A DNA stretch of 64,000 nt, taken from assembly GCF_030013905.1 (NCBI RefSeq), contig NZ_CP124862.1, forward strand, positions 806,001 through 870,000, read 5' to 3'. Below the pieces are notes generated by a model. The model did not search any database. It saw nothing but the letters and a program-made list of their open reading frames with translations, and had not been told where the DNA came from. Shown here piece after piece: positions 37,037 to 46,885 of the stretch. Made by a program: the position numbers and the translations under genes. Position 1 is the first letter of the stretch. Each line of letters begins with the position of its first letter. Source of the DNA: Petroclostridium sp. X23. GTDB taxonomy: Bacteria > Bacillota > Clostridia > SK-Y3.

Positions 37037-38742
37037 GTTTTTTCTCCTTCCTCTATAGTAATATCTTTTTGTTTTAAACTTTCCAACAAGACATTCCAAA
37101 CGTCTTCACTTTCAAAACCTCTGCGCCATGATGCCACACCGGCAAGACCATATTTACTTACCAATGAAGCTTTTAGAGTTATTGACCGGGCATCTTCTAC
37201 CCATATTTTATAGATAGCTTGTCCTTCTTTATATTGAGCGTAATACTGCCCGCTCTCATCGTCCCACGATACATTGGCATTTTTATCACTGATGATTTTT
37301 TTAACGGCTTTCATTGATAAAGCTTTAGAAGTTACTTTCTTTTTATTATTAACCATTTCTTCTTTCCATTCTCTCGCATAAAACGGCAATCCTAACAAAA
37401 GCTTATCTGCAGGCACCTCTTTTAATACTTGTTTTAGACTATTTTCAACCCATGTAATCTGAGCAACAGACCCTGCCTTCGGACTTGAAGACCAATGCTG
37501 ATCATATGCCATTAATGCCACATAATCTACCACTTCTGACAACGCCTTTCTGTCGTAAAACATAGACCAGTTCTCATTTGTAGATTTTACTGTAACATCT
37601 ATTGAAACAATTAGCCCCTGTTCTTTAAACATCGGAACCAACTCTCTTACAAACTGCGTAACCATATCCTTATCTTTTAGATATACATTTTCAAAGTCAA
37701 TATTGATCCCATCTAACTTGTAAGTTTCTGCATACATTAAAAGCTGCTGAATAATCTTTTCTCTCATCTCTGAATCATTTAAAATTATATTGGTTATATC
37801 CGGATCAAAACTATTATCTACTAATGCCCATACTTTATAACCATTATTGTGAGCCCAATTTACATATTTCGCATCGGCTTTGTCAACTATAGTTCCGTTT
37901 TCATCAGTAATAGAAAACCACGTTGGTGAAACAACATCTAGACCTTCTATTTTCTTCACTTTTTCCATATTGGGAGTACTTTTATGCACGTACTCCCAAA
38001 CCATATTTATTTTTCCGTTGTTGGGTTTCCATGATGATTGTATTACTTCATCATTTCTATCTTCTTTGCTTTCTATCTTATTTTCTACCTTCCTTACAAA
38101 TCGTTTTTCAATATATCCTATTACACCATCCTCCGTCCTTACCTTATACCACTTATCATATTCCTCAAACATTCTCATTTTTTCATTGTTTTCTATATCT
38201 TTCTTTAATATGAGTGCTTTAATGGAAGGTTCCTTACGGACTTTAGCTTTTTTTGAAATTACTTGGACGTCTTGTTTTACATTCTTCTTATAATCGATCG
38301 TTACTACTTTGTTTGAGTCAATCCACGTCACCTCAATTTGGAATATATCTTTCAAAACCTCTATCGGTGCATAAGGTATATTTTCAATCAATTTCACAGG
38401 AATATTCAAATCTATCAGCCGTGCATTAACCGTTGCAGTAAGCTGACCAGCAGCCATTCTAATGACTTTATCCTTAGTGGTAAAAATAAATTTACTGTTT
38501 TTCTCATCCCAATGAACATTAGAGTCAATATATTCTTTTATAACAGGTAAGGCTAATAAGACTTGATTATTTTCCACTAATACACTATCTTTTCCTAAAA
38601 CAATTTCATCTTCAACAATCAAATGTATCATATCGGGAGCATATGGCGCTATACTCGTATTGTTTGGCCAAAAAGCATAAGCTACGCCGCCAGAAGTAAT
38701 TAGTATAATAAGTAATAATATTCCTCCTAGAATTTTTTTCAT
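37027..38742 (-). CDS. GH18 glycoside hydrolase with copper-amine-oxidase-like and SH3 domains
   Basis: About 571 aa. Signal peptide, copper amine oxidase N-like domain (about 40-145), SH3b (about 155-225) and a GH18 barrel (about 245-565) with the catalytic DGINIDFE. Related enzymes hydrolyse N-acetylglucosamine links in the cell or spore wall. The start is taken as ATG 38742; GTG 38763 is possible, and neither has a strong ribosome site. Its stop lies inside the start of the spermidine-synthase-like gene. Confidence 0.88.
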   Translation of the reverse strand: MKKILGGILLLIILITSGGVAYAFWPNNTSIAPYAPDMIHLIVEDEIVLGKDSVLVENNQVLLALPVIKEYIDSNVHWDEKNSKFIFTTKDKVIRMAAGQLTATVNARLIDLNIPVKLIENIPYAPIEVLKDIFQIEVTWIDSNKVVTIDYKKNVKQDVQVISKKAKVRKEPSIKALILKKDIENNEKMRMFEEYDKWYKVRTEDGVIGYIEKRFVRKVENKIESKEDRNDEVIQSSWKPNNGKINMVWEYVHKSTPNMEKVKKIEGLDVVSPTWFSITDENGTIVDKADAKYVNWAHNNGYKVWALVDNSFDPDITNIILNDSEMREKIIQQLLMYAETYKLDGINIDFENVYLKDKDMVTQFVRELVPMFKEQGLIVSIDVTVKSTNENWSMFYDRKALSEVVDYVALMAYDQHWSSSPKAGSVAQITWVENSLKQVLKEVPADKLLLGLPFYAREWKEEMVNNKKKVTSKALSMKAVKKIISDKNANVSWDDESGQYYAQYKEGQAIYKIWVEDARSITLKASLVSKYGLAGVASWRRGFESEDVWNVLLESLKQKDITIEEGEKTWK

Positions 38743-38901
38743 ATTTTTTGACCAACCCTTCACAATTATTTAACTATCTATTGTAGGTATGATATTTAAC
38801 TATTCATATTTGTTTACTATGTTTTCACGTAAATCTGTATACTTTCGTTAAAAAGCATTATATAATGTAATTGATTAATTTTTATACAAAGGGAGAAATA
38901 T

Positions 38902-39585
38902 ATGAACACAAATAACCGCATCTGGGAAGTAGATTTTATTAGGGGCTTAGCAATCATTTTAATGGTCATATTCCATCTCATTGTTGATTTAAAAGATTTT
39001 TATTCATATGATATAGAATACCTAGGTGGTTTTTGGTACTACGAAGGTAAATTATCAGCCATACTCTTCATGCTCACTTCGGGTATCAGCAGTACTTTTA
39101 GCAAGAATAATACCAAGCGCGGAGCAGTTGTATTTGGATTTGGCTTGATACTATCATTAGCTACATATTTGTTTGACCCTGAATATTACATTCGCTTTGG
39201 TATCCTGCACTTTTTAGGAGTTTGTATGCTATTATATAAATCCATTAACAAGTTAAGTAATAAGGTTACCTTCTCTTTAGCAACATCTTTTATTATAATC
39301 GGAAATGCTATTTCAAAGATAACCATAGACACACCATACTTTTTTCCACTAGGTTTAACTGATAGAAATTTCAGTTCCCTTGATTATTATCCAATCTTTC
39401 CTTGGTTGGGCGTGTTCCTATACGGAGTCATCATTGGAAAAACAATATACAAACAAAAAAGGAGCCTTTTTGTCAAAAATCTTAAGCTGGATACTATAGT
39501 ATACCTCGGTCAGCACTCACTATTGATTTATCTAACTCATCAACCCATGCTTCTAGCCTTGCTATATCTTGGACATAAACTATAA
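38902..39585 (+). CDS. DUF1624 acyltransferase-like membrane protein
   Basis: 227 aa, about seven helices. N-terminal WEVDFIRGLAIILMVIFHLIVDL is the DUF1624/heparan-alpha-glucosaminide acetyltransferase signature (in parts: WEVDFIRGLAII, MVIFHLIVDL). It probably transfers an acyl group to an envelope sugar, substrate unknown. AAAGGGAG ribosome site. Isolated plus-strand gene among minus-strand envelope genes. Confidence 0.87.
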   Translation: MNTNNRIWEVDFIRGLAIILMVIFHLIVDLKDFYSYDIEYLGGFWYYEGKLSAILFMLTSGISSTFSKNNTKRGAVVFGFGLILSLATYLFDPEYYIRFGILHFLGVCMLLYKSINKLSNKVTFSLATSFIIIGNAISKITIDTPYFFPLGLTDRNFSSLDYYPIFPWLGVFLYGVIIGKTIYKQKRSLFVKNLKLDTIVYLGQHSLLIYLTHQPMLLALLYLGHKL

Positions 39586-39665
39586 TTTTTTATTATTAGG
39601 CATCATCTGCTATTCACTATTATTAAAGATAATTTGCTACTAATTTTTTGACGATTTTAGTATCA

Positions 39666-39699
39666 ATTATAACTGACAATTTTGAAGAACTTATGAAGA
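39666..39699 (-). promoter_or_regulatory. TCTTCA-repeat promoter, site 2 (orphan)
   Basis: TCTTCA (39694-39699), 5 bp, TCTTCA (39683-39688), 11 bp, TATAAT (39666-39671), read on the minus strand. It lies between the stops of two convergent genes and fires antisense into the DUF1624 gene. No coding frame follows it. Confidence 0.65.
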
Positions 39700-39725
39700 T
39701 AGCAAAAAAGAAACGCCTTACATGA

Positions 39726-41918
39726 TTAATCTACTTCTTTGTGTCTGAATTCCACACTTATGACCGAGCCTGACGGAACAAGCATACCTGGTGCGGGTTC
39801 TTGTCTTATTGCTTCTGCACTCTCTTCGCTACTATTAACAGTATTGATAAAGTCCGAATCTATTACCGCCAAGTTTAATCCTGCATCACGCAATGTTTGA
39901 CTAACATCCGTGATGGATTTTCCTAATACATTTGGTATACTAATATTTGAGACTGATTTAGAACCTTCTGTAAACAATACTACTTCGGACTGTTGTACCA
40001 CTTTCGAACTAGCTTCGGGAACTTGTCCGGTAACATTGGTCCCATTTCCTTCAACTCTAAATGATAGACTGGAGCTTTTTAGTATTTCTTGTGCCTGCTG
40101 AATATCCATATTGGTGACATAGGGAATATCTACATTTACTGTCATTAACTCCTGTTCTGTATACCTTGGCTCCACATTCATATAACTCATAATATCATTG
40201 ATGATATTTCTTACAACAGGCGCGGCAATAATTCCACCGGAATATTCCTCTCCCTCCGGTTCATCCAGAACAACCAGTACAACTACTTCGGGGGCTTTTG
40301 CCGGTGCGAACCCTACAAAAGAAGCAATATATTTCTCTTGCATTCTCGGTAATTTTTCCGATGTTCCTGTCTTCCCGGCAATCTCATATCCTTTTATATA
40401 AGCGTTTTTACCGGTACCTTCCGAAACCACGCTTTTAAGAATATCTTTCATGGTATTCGATGTCTGTTTTGAGACCACCTGACGCACTATTTGTGTATCA
40501 AATGTTTCTACTACTTGTCCTGTATTATTGATCAGTTGTTTTACCAGTCTTGGCTTTACTAGGTTTCCTCCATTTGCAACTGCAGAAATGGCCGTAACCA
40601 TCTGTAGCGGTGTAACCTGAAATCCTTGCCCAAAAGATGCAGTCGCTAACTCCAACTGGTTAAACTTTTCCGGCGTGTGAAATATTCCTTTTGATTCTCC
40701 AATAAAATCCACTCCTGTTTTTTCCATAAAACCGAAAGCTCTTACATAACGTTGAAAAAAGTCCGGACCAATTCCCTGCGCAATTTCAATAAAAGAAGGA
40801 TTACAAGAATTTTGAAGTGTCTGAGCAAAAGTCTGAATCCCATGAGGACGATAGTATCTCCAACAGTTAATCCTTTGCCCGGCTACAACAGCATATCCGA
40901 TACAATTAAAAAGGTCATCCATCTTCACTGCATGCTCTTCTAAGGCAGCTGCTGCCGTAATAATTTTAAAAGTCGAACCAGGCTCATAACTATCGGAAAT
41001 AGCTTTATTTCTCCACTGATTCTCAATTGCAGCGTTGTAGCGTTCTGTAAAATCCTTCCCGGTTAATGCTTGAACTTCTTTTTTTGTTTTCTCATCCATA
41101 ATCTCAAAAGGATTATTCAAATTAAAATCGGGCTTTACAGCCATCGCCAATATTTCTCCAGAATTCGGTTCCATCACAATAGCTGTTCCACTCTTTGCTA
41201 CCTTATTTTCAAGCATGGCTTTTTCTAAGTGCTTTTCTGTAAGATGTTGTATGGTCTCGTCAATAGTCAAGACCACACTGAAACCATTCTCTGCATTAAT
41301 ATGCCTTTCACTTTCAAATGGCACCCCTGCTCCAATGGCGCCCTTCATGGAAACTTCCCTACCTGGTTGACCTTTCAGGTACTTATCGTATGCAGCTTCT
41401 ATTCCGAACAATCCTTGATCATCTATACCTGTTGCGCCGATAACATGAGATGCAAAACTGTCGTATGGATAATATCTTTTAGAATCTTGTTCTAAATAAA
41501 TGCCTTTAAAACCTTTTTCTCTGATTTGATCTGCCTTGCTTTTCTCAATTCTTCTTTTTATAATTTTATATTCACTCGATTTTGTTATTTTCTCATATAC
41601 TTCTTGGTAATTCATTTCTAATACCTGTGATAATGCCAAAGCTACTTGCCCAGCGTTACCGGATTTAGCAATTTCATTCGGAGAAGCACTTACCGTTTCT
41701 ACAGAAACACTGACTGCAAGCGTTATACCGTTTCGTTCTAAAATTGCTCCTCTACTCGGATTAATGATATTATCACGAATCTGCTGCCTTATTGCCTCTT
41801 TTCGAAGCCTCTCTCCTTCATAAAACTGCAGCCAGCCTATCCTAAGAATTAATCCTATTACAGACAAAACTATGAACATGAGTACAAAAACTATTCTTTT
41901 TCTAATCATATAACTCAT
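39726..41918 (-). CDS. spoVD: SpoVD/FtsI-like class B penicillin-binding protein with two PASTA domains
   Basis: 730 aa. Membrane anchor (about 8-28), dimerisation/pedestal domain (PSRGAILERNG), transpeptidase with SYEPGSTFK (catalytic Ser), LQNSCN (SxN) and KTGTSE, then two PASTA domains (about 600-725: VDIPYVTNMDIQQAQEIL and IPNVLGKSITDV). PASTA plus this length suits SpoVD (spore cortex) or divisome FtsI. No mraY or murE neighbours are here, so the sporulation or stress paralogue is favoured. Confidence 0.85.
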   Translation of the reverse strand: MSYMIRKRIVFVLMFIVLSVIGLILRIGWLQFYEGERLRKEAIRQQIRDNIINPSRGAILERNGITLAVSVSVETVSASPNEIAKSGNAGQVALALSQVLEMNYQEVYEKITKSSEYKIIKRRIEKSKADQIREKGFKGIYLEQDSKRYYPYDSFASHVIGATGIDDQGLFGIEAAYDKYLKGQPGREVSMKGAIGAGVPFESERHINAENGFSVVLTIDETIQHLTEKHLEKAMLENKVAKSGTAIVMEPNSGEILAMAVKPDFNLNNPFEIMDEKTKKEVQALTGKDFTERYNAAIENQWRNKAISDSYEPGSTFKIITAAAALEEHAVKMDDLFNCIGYAVVAGQRINCWRYYRPHGIQTFAQTLQNSCNPSFIEIAQGIGPDFFQRYVRAFGFMEKTGVDFIGESKGIFHTPEKFNQLELATASFGQGFQVTPLQMVTAISAVANGGNLVKPRLVKQLINNTGQVVETFDTQIVRQVVSKQTSNTMKDILKSVVSEGTGKNAYIKGYEIAGKTGTSEKLPRMQEKYIASFVGFAPAKAPEVVVLVVLDEPEGEEYSGGIIAAPVVRNIINDIMSYMNVEPRYTEQELMTVNVDIPYVTNMDIQQAQEILKSSSLSFRVEGNGTNVTGQVPEASSKVVQQSEVVLFTEGSKSVSNISIPNVLGKSITDVSQTLRDAGLNLAVIDSDFINTVNSSEESAEAIRQEPAPGMLVPSGSVISVEFRHKEVD

Positions 41919-41960
41919 CTTACAAAAGCAGTACTCCTTTCAAACCACAATATTAACATC

Positions 41961-41999
41961 ACTATAAAAGTGCGGGCAAAATGTCCGCACTTTTATAGT
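41961..41999 (-). terminator. Terminator of the cysK-nlpC operon
   Basis: 15-bp perfect stem (41961-41975 / 41985-41999) with a 9-nt loop, 37 nt past the stop of the P60 gene. A near copy occurs at 48482-48513. Confidence 0.8.
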
Positions 42000-42035
42000 A
42001 ATCTATATAAATTGCTTAAGGGGGCTTTTTAAAAC

Positions 42036-43088
42036 CTACTGAATAACCCTTCGTGCACCATAATATCTTGGTCCATAATAATAAGGATCATCGATGCTGC
42101 CTATCGAGACTGTTTTTCCGGTAGAAGGTGAGTGTACAAACTTTCCGTCTCCAATAAAGACAACTGCATGTGACGGGCCTGATGCATATCCTTCAAAAAA
42201 TACTATATCTCCCGGAAGGAGCTCTTCTTTTGAAATTGCTTTCCCTACTTTATACATATCAAAAGAAACACGAGGCAATTGAATATCATTTTCTTTAAAG
42301 GTATACCATACTATCCCGGATGAATCGAATCCGGATGGGCTAGCTCCCCCCCATACATATGGTACTCCTAAATACTTCTTAGCAGTCTCTACAATTGACT
42401 TTTGGATACTTGTATCTTGTAGTATCCCTTCTGCTTCATCTTTGCTGTTATCTTCTTTTGGTTTATTTGCCAGTATCCTCTCACTTTCATCAATCACTCT
42501 CATAATAACCGTCAAAGCCTCTGCCCTTGTTAAATTGTTGTTTCCGTTAAATGTACCGTTAGGATATCCAGTAATCAATCCTTTTGCATATGCCTTTAGA
42601 ACATATTGCTGATATTCGGCAGGAGTATCATTAAAATCACCAATATATTCCTTATAAGCATCTATCGTTTCAGGATAGGATTCATTTAAAATGTTCACGA
42701 TGGCTTTCGCCACCTCCATACGATTAATTGGCTCACCAAGTTCTTGTTCATTTAATTCATCTTTTTCTATAACCTTTAGCATCTCTGCCTTCTTTATATA
42801 AGTCATACTCCAGTGTCCGGTTTGTGCTATTTCCTCATTATAACCTGAACTCCTCAATAGAAGTGTTATAAACTCGGCTTTTGTGATAATTTTATCAGGT
42901 TTAAAAGTGCCATCTGCATAACCATTGATTTGTCCTTTTTCATGCAGGTTTGATATATAACCGGCATACCAATCATCATCAGAGACATCCGAAAAATATA
43001 TCGCTGCATCGTCCATGGCAAAGGCACCTACTGTACCTATCCAAATAAACATACCTATTATCATTATATTGATTATTATTCTTTTCAT
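42036..43088 (-). CDS. SLH-domain NlpC/P60-type protein with Ser in place of the catalytic Cys
   Basis: 350 aa. Signal peptide (1-24), two clear SLH repeats (about 28-80 and 145-190, e.g. GYADGTFKPDKIITKAEFI, GYPNGTFNGNNNLTRAEAL) with a weaker one between, then an NlpC/P60 fold (about 230-350). The usual GFDCSG motif reads GFDSSG, so Ser256 (codon TCA, 42321-42323) replaces the nucleophile; His residues in PSHAVVFIG and FVHSP remain. Probably a wall-bound, inactive or altered peptidase. Ribosome site AAAGGAAA. It follows cysK by 28 bp. Confidence 0.85.
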   Translation of the reverse strand: MKRIIINIMIIGMFIWIGTVGAFAMDDAAIYFSDVSDDDWYAGYISNLHEKGQINGYADGTFKPDKIITKAEFITLLLRSSGYNEEIAQTGHWSMTYIKKAEMLKVIEKDELNEQELGEPINRMEVAKAIVNILNESYPETIDAYKEYIGDFNDTPAEYQQYVLKAYAKGLITGYPNGTFNGNNNLTRAEALTVIMRVIDESERILANKPKEDNSKDEAEGILQDTSIQKSIVETAKKYLGVPYVWGGASPSGFDSSGIVWYTFKENDIQLPRVSFDMYKVGKAISKEELLPGDIVFFEGYASGPSHAVVFIGDGKFVHSPSTGKTVSIGSIDDPYYYGPRYYGARRVIQ

Positions 43089-43116
43089 CGCTTTTCCTTT
43101 GCATAGAGATTATTCA

Positions 43117-44049
43117 TCAATCTTGAAATAACACAGTAGATAAATATCGTTCTCCGGTGCCAGGCAGTAGGATAACAATTGTCTTCCCTCTATTTTCAGG
43201 CCTTTTTGCAACTTGAGTAGCTGCAAAAGCTGCTGCACCGGATGATATCCCGACGAGTAATCCCTCTTCCTTCGAAAATTTACGTGCTGTTTCAAATGCT
43301 TCTTCATTCTTTACTTTGAAAACTTCGTCAATGACTCCCTTGTTTAATATGTCCGGAATAAAGCCTGCCCCTATTCCCTGAATCTTATGAGGTCCGGGAT
43401 TGCCACCTGAAAGCACCGGTGAATCGACTGGCTCTACGGCAATTATTTTGATATTCGGATTCTTTTCTTTTAAAGCTTCTCCAACGCCTGTAATAGTTCC
43501 TCCTGTTCCCACACCACCGACAAATATGTCAACTTTCCCTTCGGTATCCTTCCATATTTCTTGTGCAGTAGTGTTTCTATGTATTTCAGGATTGGCAGGA
43601 TTCTGAAACTGCTGAGGCATAAAAGCATTTGGCATTTGTGAAGCAAGCTCTTCCGCCTTTTTAATAGCCCCCTTCATTCCTTCCGCACCCGGTGTCAAAA
43701 CCAATTCTGCTCCAAGTGCTTTTAGAAGGTTCCTTCTCTCTACACTCATTGTTTCAGGCATAGTAAGTATAATCCTATAACCTCTTGCTGCTGCCGTAAA
43801 AGCAAGTGCAATACCTGTATTTCCGCTTGTCGGCTCAATAATAACAGAATCCTGGTTGAGTTTTCCTCTCTCTTCCGCATCTTTAATCATTGCGTAACCA
43901 ATCCTATCTTTTACGCTTCCGAGAGGATTGAAATATTCCAATTTTGCAATTAATCTTGCGTCCAGATTAAGATTCTTGCTATAATTCTTTAATTCCAGTA
44001 ATGGAGTATTTCCAATTAAATCTGTTAAACTTGTTGCTGTATTTGACAT
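43117..44049 (-). CDS. cysK: Cysteine synthase A
   Basis: 310 aa PLP enzyme (O-acetylserine sulfhydrylase). PLP lysine in [37 protein letters not shown] and SSGAAAFAA. Makes cysteine from O-acetylserine and sulfide. It is first in an operon with the P60-type gene and is preceded by a three-repeat TCTTCA promoter with a leader of about 150 nt. Confidence 0.96.
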   Translation of the reverse strand: MSNTATSLTDLIGNTPLLELKNYSKNLNLDARLIAKLEYFNPLGSVKDRIGYAMIKDAEERGKLNQDSVIIEPTSGNTGIALAFTAAARGYRIILTMPETMSVERRNLLKALGAELVLTPGAEGMKGAIKKAEELASQMPNAFMPQQFQNPANPEIHRNTTAQEIWKDTEGKVDIFVGGVGTGGTITGVGEALKEKNPNIKIIAVEPVDSPVLSGGNPGPHKIQGIGAGFIPDILNKGVIDEVFKVKNEEAFETARKFSKEEGLLVGISSGAAAFAATQVAKRPENRGKTIVILLPGTGERYLSTVLFQD

Positions 44050-44199
44050 GCTGACTCCTCCTATATCACACTAATTTATATTGTTATTATCTAAATATTA
44101 CTTAATAATTCATCAACCTCCTCTTTAAATTCTGTAATAAAAAGGTAATATGCTGAACACTTATTAAAATAGTTTGTTGCTAAATCACCTTTTTATTGT

Positions 44200-44244
44200 A
44201 TTTTAACCTCAACTTATGAAGAACTCATGGAGAAAATGTGAAGA
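44200..44244 (-). promoter_or_regulatory. TCTTCA-repeat promoter, site 3 (cysK-nlpC)
   Basis: Minus strand: TCTTCA (44239-44244), N5, TCTCCA (44228-44233), N5, TCTTCA (44217-44222), N11, TAAAAT (44200-44205). Confidence 0.78.
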
Positions 44245-44283
44245 TTTTATGAACATCAATCATCGCATATTATCAATAAATTA

Positions 44284-45432
44284 TTATTTGCGAAAATACT
44301 TCATAGGATCGACAGGAGTACCATTTTCTCTTATCTCAAAGTGCGCATGTGGACCGGTCGACCACCCGGTACTTCCTACCTTCGCAATAATCTGCCCTTT
44401 TTTTACTTGCTGCCCTTCACTAACCAGCAAGGTACTATTATGTGCGTAAAGCGTCGAGAGCCCTCCACCATGATCAATAATAATCCGCTTTCCATAAGCA
44501 GTATTCCATCCTGCCATAAGGACTTTTCCATCGTTGGCAGCAACTACATTCGCACCCATGGGCGCAGCCGTATCAATTCCTGTATGTATCTTGTATTTTT
44601 TCAAAATAGGATGCCATCTATTTCCATAAGGGGATGTAATATTGTAGTAGTTAGGCGTAGGCCATAAAAGCTGTCCTCCTACATACTGTTTTTTGCTTAA
44701 ATCTTGCAGTCTTTTTATTTCTTTTTCCATTTCTCTAGATGCTTCTTCTAAATCGTCTAACGTCTCTGCATATTGTTTTTCTTCAGATGTTAATTTCTGA
44801 ATAAGTTGACTTTTTGATATAAGACTACTTTCCAATTGCTGCTTTTTATCCGACACCTGATTTCTAAGTTTTTCGTTTAATGATTTCTCTGCTTCTTGTT
44901 CTTCTTTTATTTGTAAGATTTCTCTTTGCTTTTGATTTAGCTCTTTAAGAATACTTTGGTCATACTCCATGATTTCCTTGATAATATCAAGTCGGGACAG
45001 CAAATCAGAATAATTTTCCGAATCCAATAGAATATCCAGGTATGTCGCAGTCCCATCCTCATACATGGCTCTAGCTCTCATCATAAACACATCCGATTGC
45101 TCTTGAACGTCTTCAATGTTTTTTGATAATTCCAACTCATTTTTCGCAATCTTCTCCTCATTTAACTTAAGTAATTCATTGAGCTTCTTTAGTTCCTCTT
45201 CTGCTGCATCAACTTCCTGGTCTATTTTTTCTTTTTCATCTAGAAGTCCCGTTTTTTGCTTTTTGGCCTCCTGCAATTTTATACGAGTAGCACCCATTTC
45301 TTTATTAACTTTATCCAATTTGTTCTTAAATTCATTTGTGCCGGCAGCTTGGGCAAAAGAACCAACAATTGTAACCACTACTATTATTATCAGTACCATA
45401 AAATGTTTTTTACTACTACTCCTTTGTCGCAT
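44284..45432 (-). CDS. M23 peptidase with coiled coil (EnvC/PcsB-like)
   Basis: 382 aa. Signal peptide (about 8-30), two long coiled coils (about 35-120 and 150-250) and an M23 LytM domain (about 275-380) with HTGIDTAAP (metal His/Asp) and HAHFEI. Secreted peptidoglycan endopeptidase or activator of amidases. Preceded by a three-repeat TCTTCA promoter. Single gene. Confidence 0.92.
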   Translation of the reverse strand: MRQRSSSKKHFMVLIIIVVVTIVGSFAQAAGTNEFKNKLDKVNKEMGATRIKLQEAKKQKTGLLDEKEKIDQEVDAAEEELKKLNELLKLNEEKIAKNELELSKNIEDVQEQSDVFMMRARAMYEDGTATYLDILLDSENYSDLLSRLDIIKEIMEYDQSILKELNQKQREILQIKEEQEAEKSLNEKLRNQVSDKKQQLESSLISKSQLIQKLTSEEKQYAETLDDLEEASREMEKEIKRLQDLSKKQYVGGQLLWPTPNYYNITSPYGNRWHPILKKYKIHTGIDTAAPMGANVVAANDGKVLMAGWNTAYGKRIIIDHGGGLSTLYAHNSTLLVSEGQQVKKGQIIAKVGSTGWSTGPHAHFEIRENGTPVDPMKYFRK

Positions 45433-45478
45433 GTAACAAAAATCCCCCCAATAATATCTTTAGAATGCTTTTTAAACT

Positions 45479-45523
45479 AGAGTACATTCCAATTTTGAAG
45501 ATCTTATGAAGAAAATGTGAAGA
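45479..45523 (-). promoter_or_regulatory. TCTTCA-repeat promoter, site 4 (M23 peptidase)
   Basis: Minus strand: TCTTCA (45518-45523), N5, TCTTCA (45507-45512), N5, TCTTCA (45496-45501), N11, TACTCT (45479-45484, a weak -10). The 339-bp intergenic region otherwise holds only a terminator. Confidence 0.75.
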
Positions 45524-45609
45524 TTTTAATGAGACTTAATTTTGCATTAGTTTTATCCCCAAGCGTACAGATTTTTAGCATAGTAATCTAGCTTTTGTAA
45601 TAACAAAAA

Positions 45610-45649
45610 TTAAAAAGGCTTCTGAAATGTCTACATGAAGCCTTTTTAA
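45610..45649. terminator. Bidirectional-type terminator after the SHOCT gene
   Basis: 13-bp stem (45610-45622 / 45637-45649) with A and T runs at its base, 120 nt past the stop of the SHOCT gene. Confidence 0.75.
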
Positions 45650-45771
45650 AATGCATTACGAAAAGTATGCTCTCCTATGCGTTATAAAGATACTAAATTA
45701 TCCTATAACCAGCACCTTTTATCATATTTAAATATATTAATCATATTGTCGATAGTTTAAAGCTGAAATTT

Positions 45772-46011
45772 TTAACGCCTTAATAGTATGGCTTTTTTCT
45801 GCTTGTATTCTTCTTCATTGATTTCGCCTCTTGCGAATCTTTCGTTAAGAATTGCTAATGAATTATCATATTCTCTTTCGTTTCTTACATTACTGTTACC
45901 GGATAATCTGATAACTGCGTATACAATAACTCCAATTAAAATTAATGGTATAAGCATTCCAAACCAACCTCCCATCATACCGTAGCCCCATCCCATCATT
46001 GGTCCCATCAT
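45772..46011 (-). CDS. Met-rich SHOCT-domain membrane protein
   Basis: 79 aa: Met/Gly/Trp-rich start (MMGPMMGWGYGMMGGWFGM), one membrane helix, then a SHOCT domain (LAILNERFARGEINEEEYKQK). SHOCT ends mark small membrane-associated oligomerising proteins; Met clusters can bind Cu(I). AGGAG lies 8 nt before the ATG at 46011. Co-transcribed with the 251-aa gene 17 bp upstream. Confidence 0.85.
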   Translation of the reverse strand: MMGPMMGWGYGMMGGWFGMLIPLILIGVIVYAVIRLSGNSNVRNEREYDNSLAILNERFARGEINEEEYKQKKAILLRR

Positions 46012-46028
46012 AACAAACACTCCTTTCT

Positions 46029-46784
46029 TTATTCTTCATCATGTGAAATGATTTTTTCTAACTGACCATGCCAGTCATGGTACCAAACATCTCCGGTATA
46101 GTAATTTACACTTAACATTCCAACCGGTTTATCACTTTTATTAACATGAAATGTATAGTAGCCATAGAATTCATGTCCCTCATTTGATACCGTAAAATCT
46201 TTTTCTATATTCCTTTTTACATAATCATCAGCAATTTTTACTGCTTCATTTCTTTCTATTTGCTTTGAATCATCGGTTCCTCTGTAATACCCATTGTTGT
46301 TATTCCACCGTGGGTCTCTTATCATACTGGGACCCATCATACCGTATCCTCTTCCGCCATGCATTCCATATCTTTCATTCCACATCATGTTAGGACCATA
46401 TTCCGGATACACATCTCCTGTATAAAGGTTTACTAATAACTCCATTGCTCCTTTGCCAGTATCCTTCTCTTCTACTGAAACATAATAATCAGTGTCTTTA
46501 AATACAAATATATCTGACATCTCTAAACTATCCCCATAACCTTGAATATAATTTTCAACGAAATTTCTAATCTGATCAACTGACATTTTTTCTTTATTTC
46601 CATAATTCTGACGATTATTATATGGATTAAACCGTCTATTCATCATTCCTCTACCGTAATAATCCGTCCCATAGCGACTAAAATTTATATTCCTTGAAAA
46701 AGGATATCCCCATACAATGTATCCGATCAGGAGCAGCGATGAAACAATTAAGACCATTAACCATACTATTTTATCTCTACGCAT
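46029..46784 (-). CDS. Membrane-anchored Met-rich protein with two PepSY-like repeats
   Basis: 251 aa. N-terminal helix (about 8-28) and an extracytoplasmic part with two similar modules ending LLVNLYTGDVYPEYG (about 120) and LSVNYYTGDVWYHDW (about 230), resembling PepSY domains. Between them is a Met/Tyr/Asn/Gly-rich stretch (MMWNERYGMHGGRGYGMMG). Such domains inhibit proteases or bind metals; exact role unknown. Controlled by promoter site 5. Confidence 0.75.
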   Translation of the reverse strand: MRRDKIVWLMVLIVSSLLLIGYIVWGYPFSRNINFSRYGTDYYGRGMMNRRFNPYNNRQNYGNKEKMSVDQIRNFVENYIQGYGDSLEMSDIFVFKDTDYYVSVEEKDTGKGAMELLVNLYTGDVYPEYGPNMMWNERYGMHGGRGYGMMGPSMIRDPRWNNNNGYYRGTDDSKQIERNEAVKIADDYVKRNIEKDFTVSNEGHEFYGYYTFHVNKSDKPVGMLSVNYYTGDVWYHDWHGQLEKIISHDEE

Positions 46785-46885
46785 ATTCTCACCTGCCTTA
46801 TCATATATTAGTTTACCCTTGACATTAAAATATTAAAGAAAACTTTTTTACTCTTAAATTGCTTATTAAACTCTTTGCACATACC

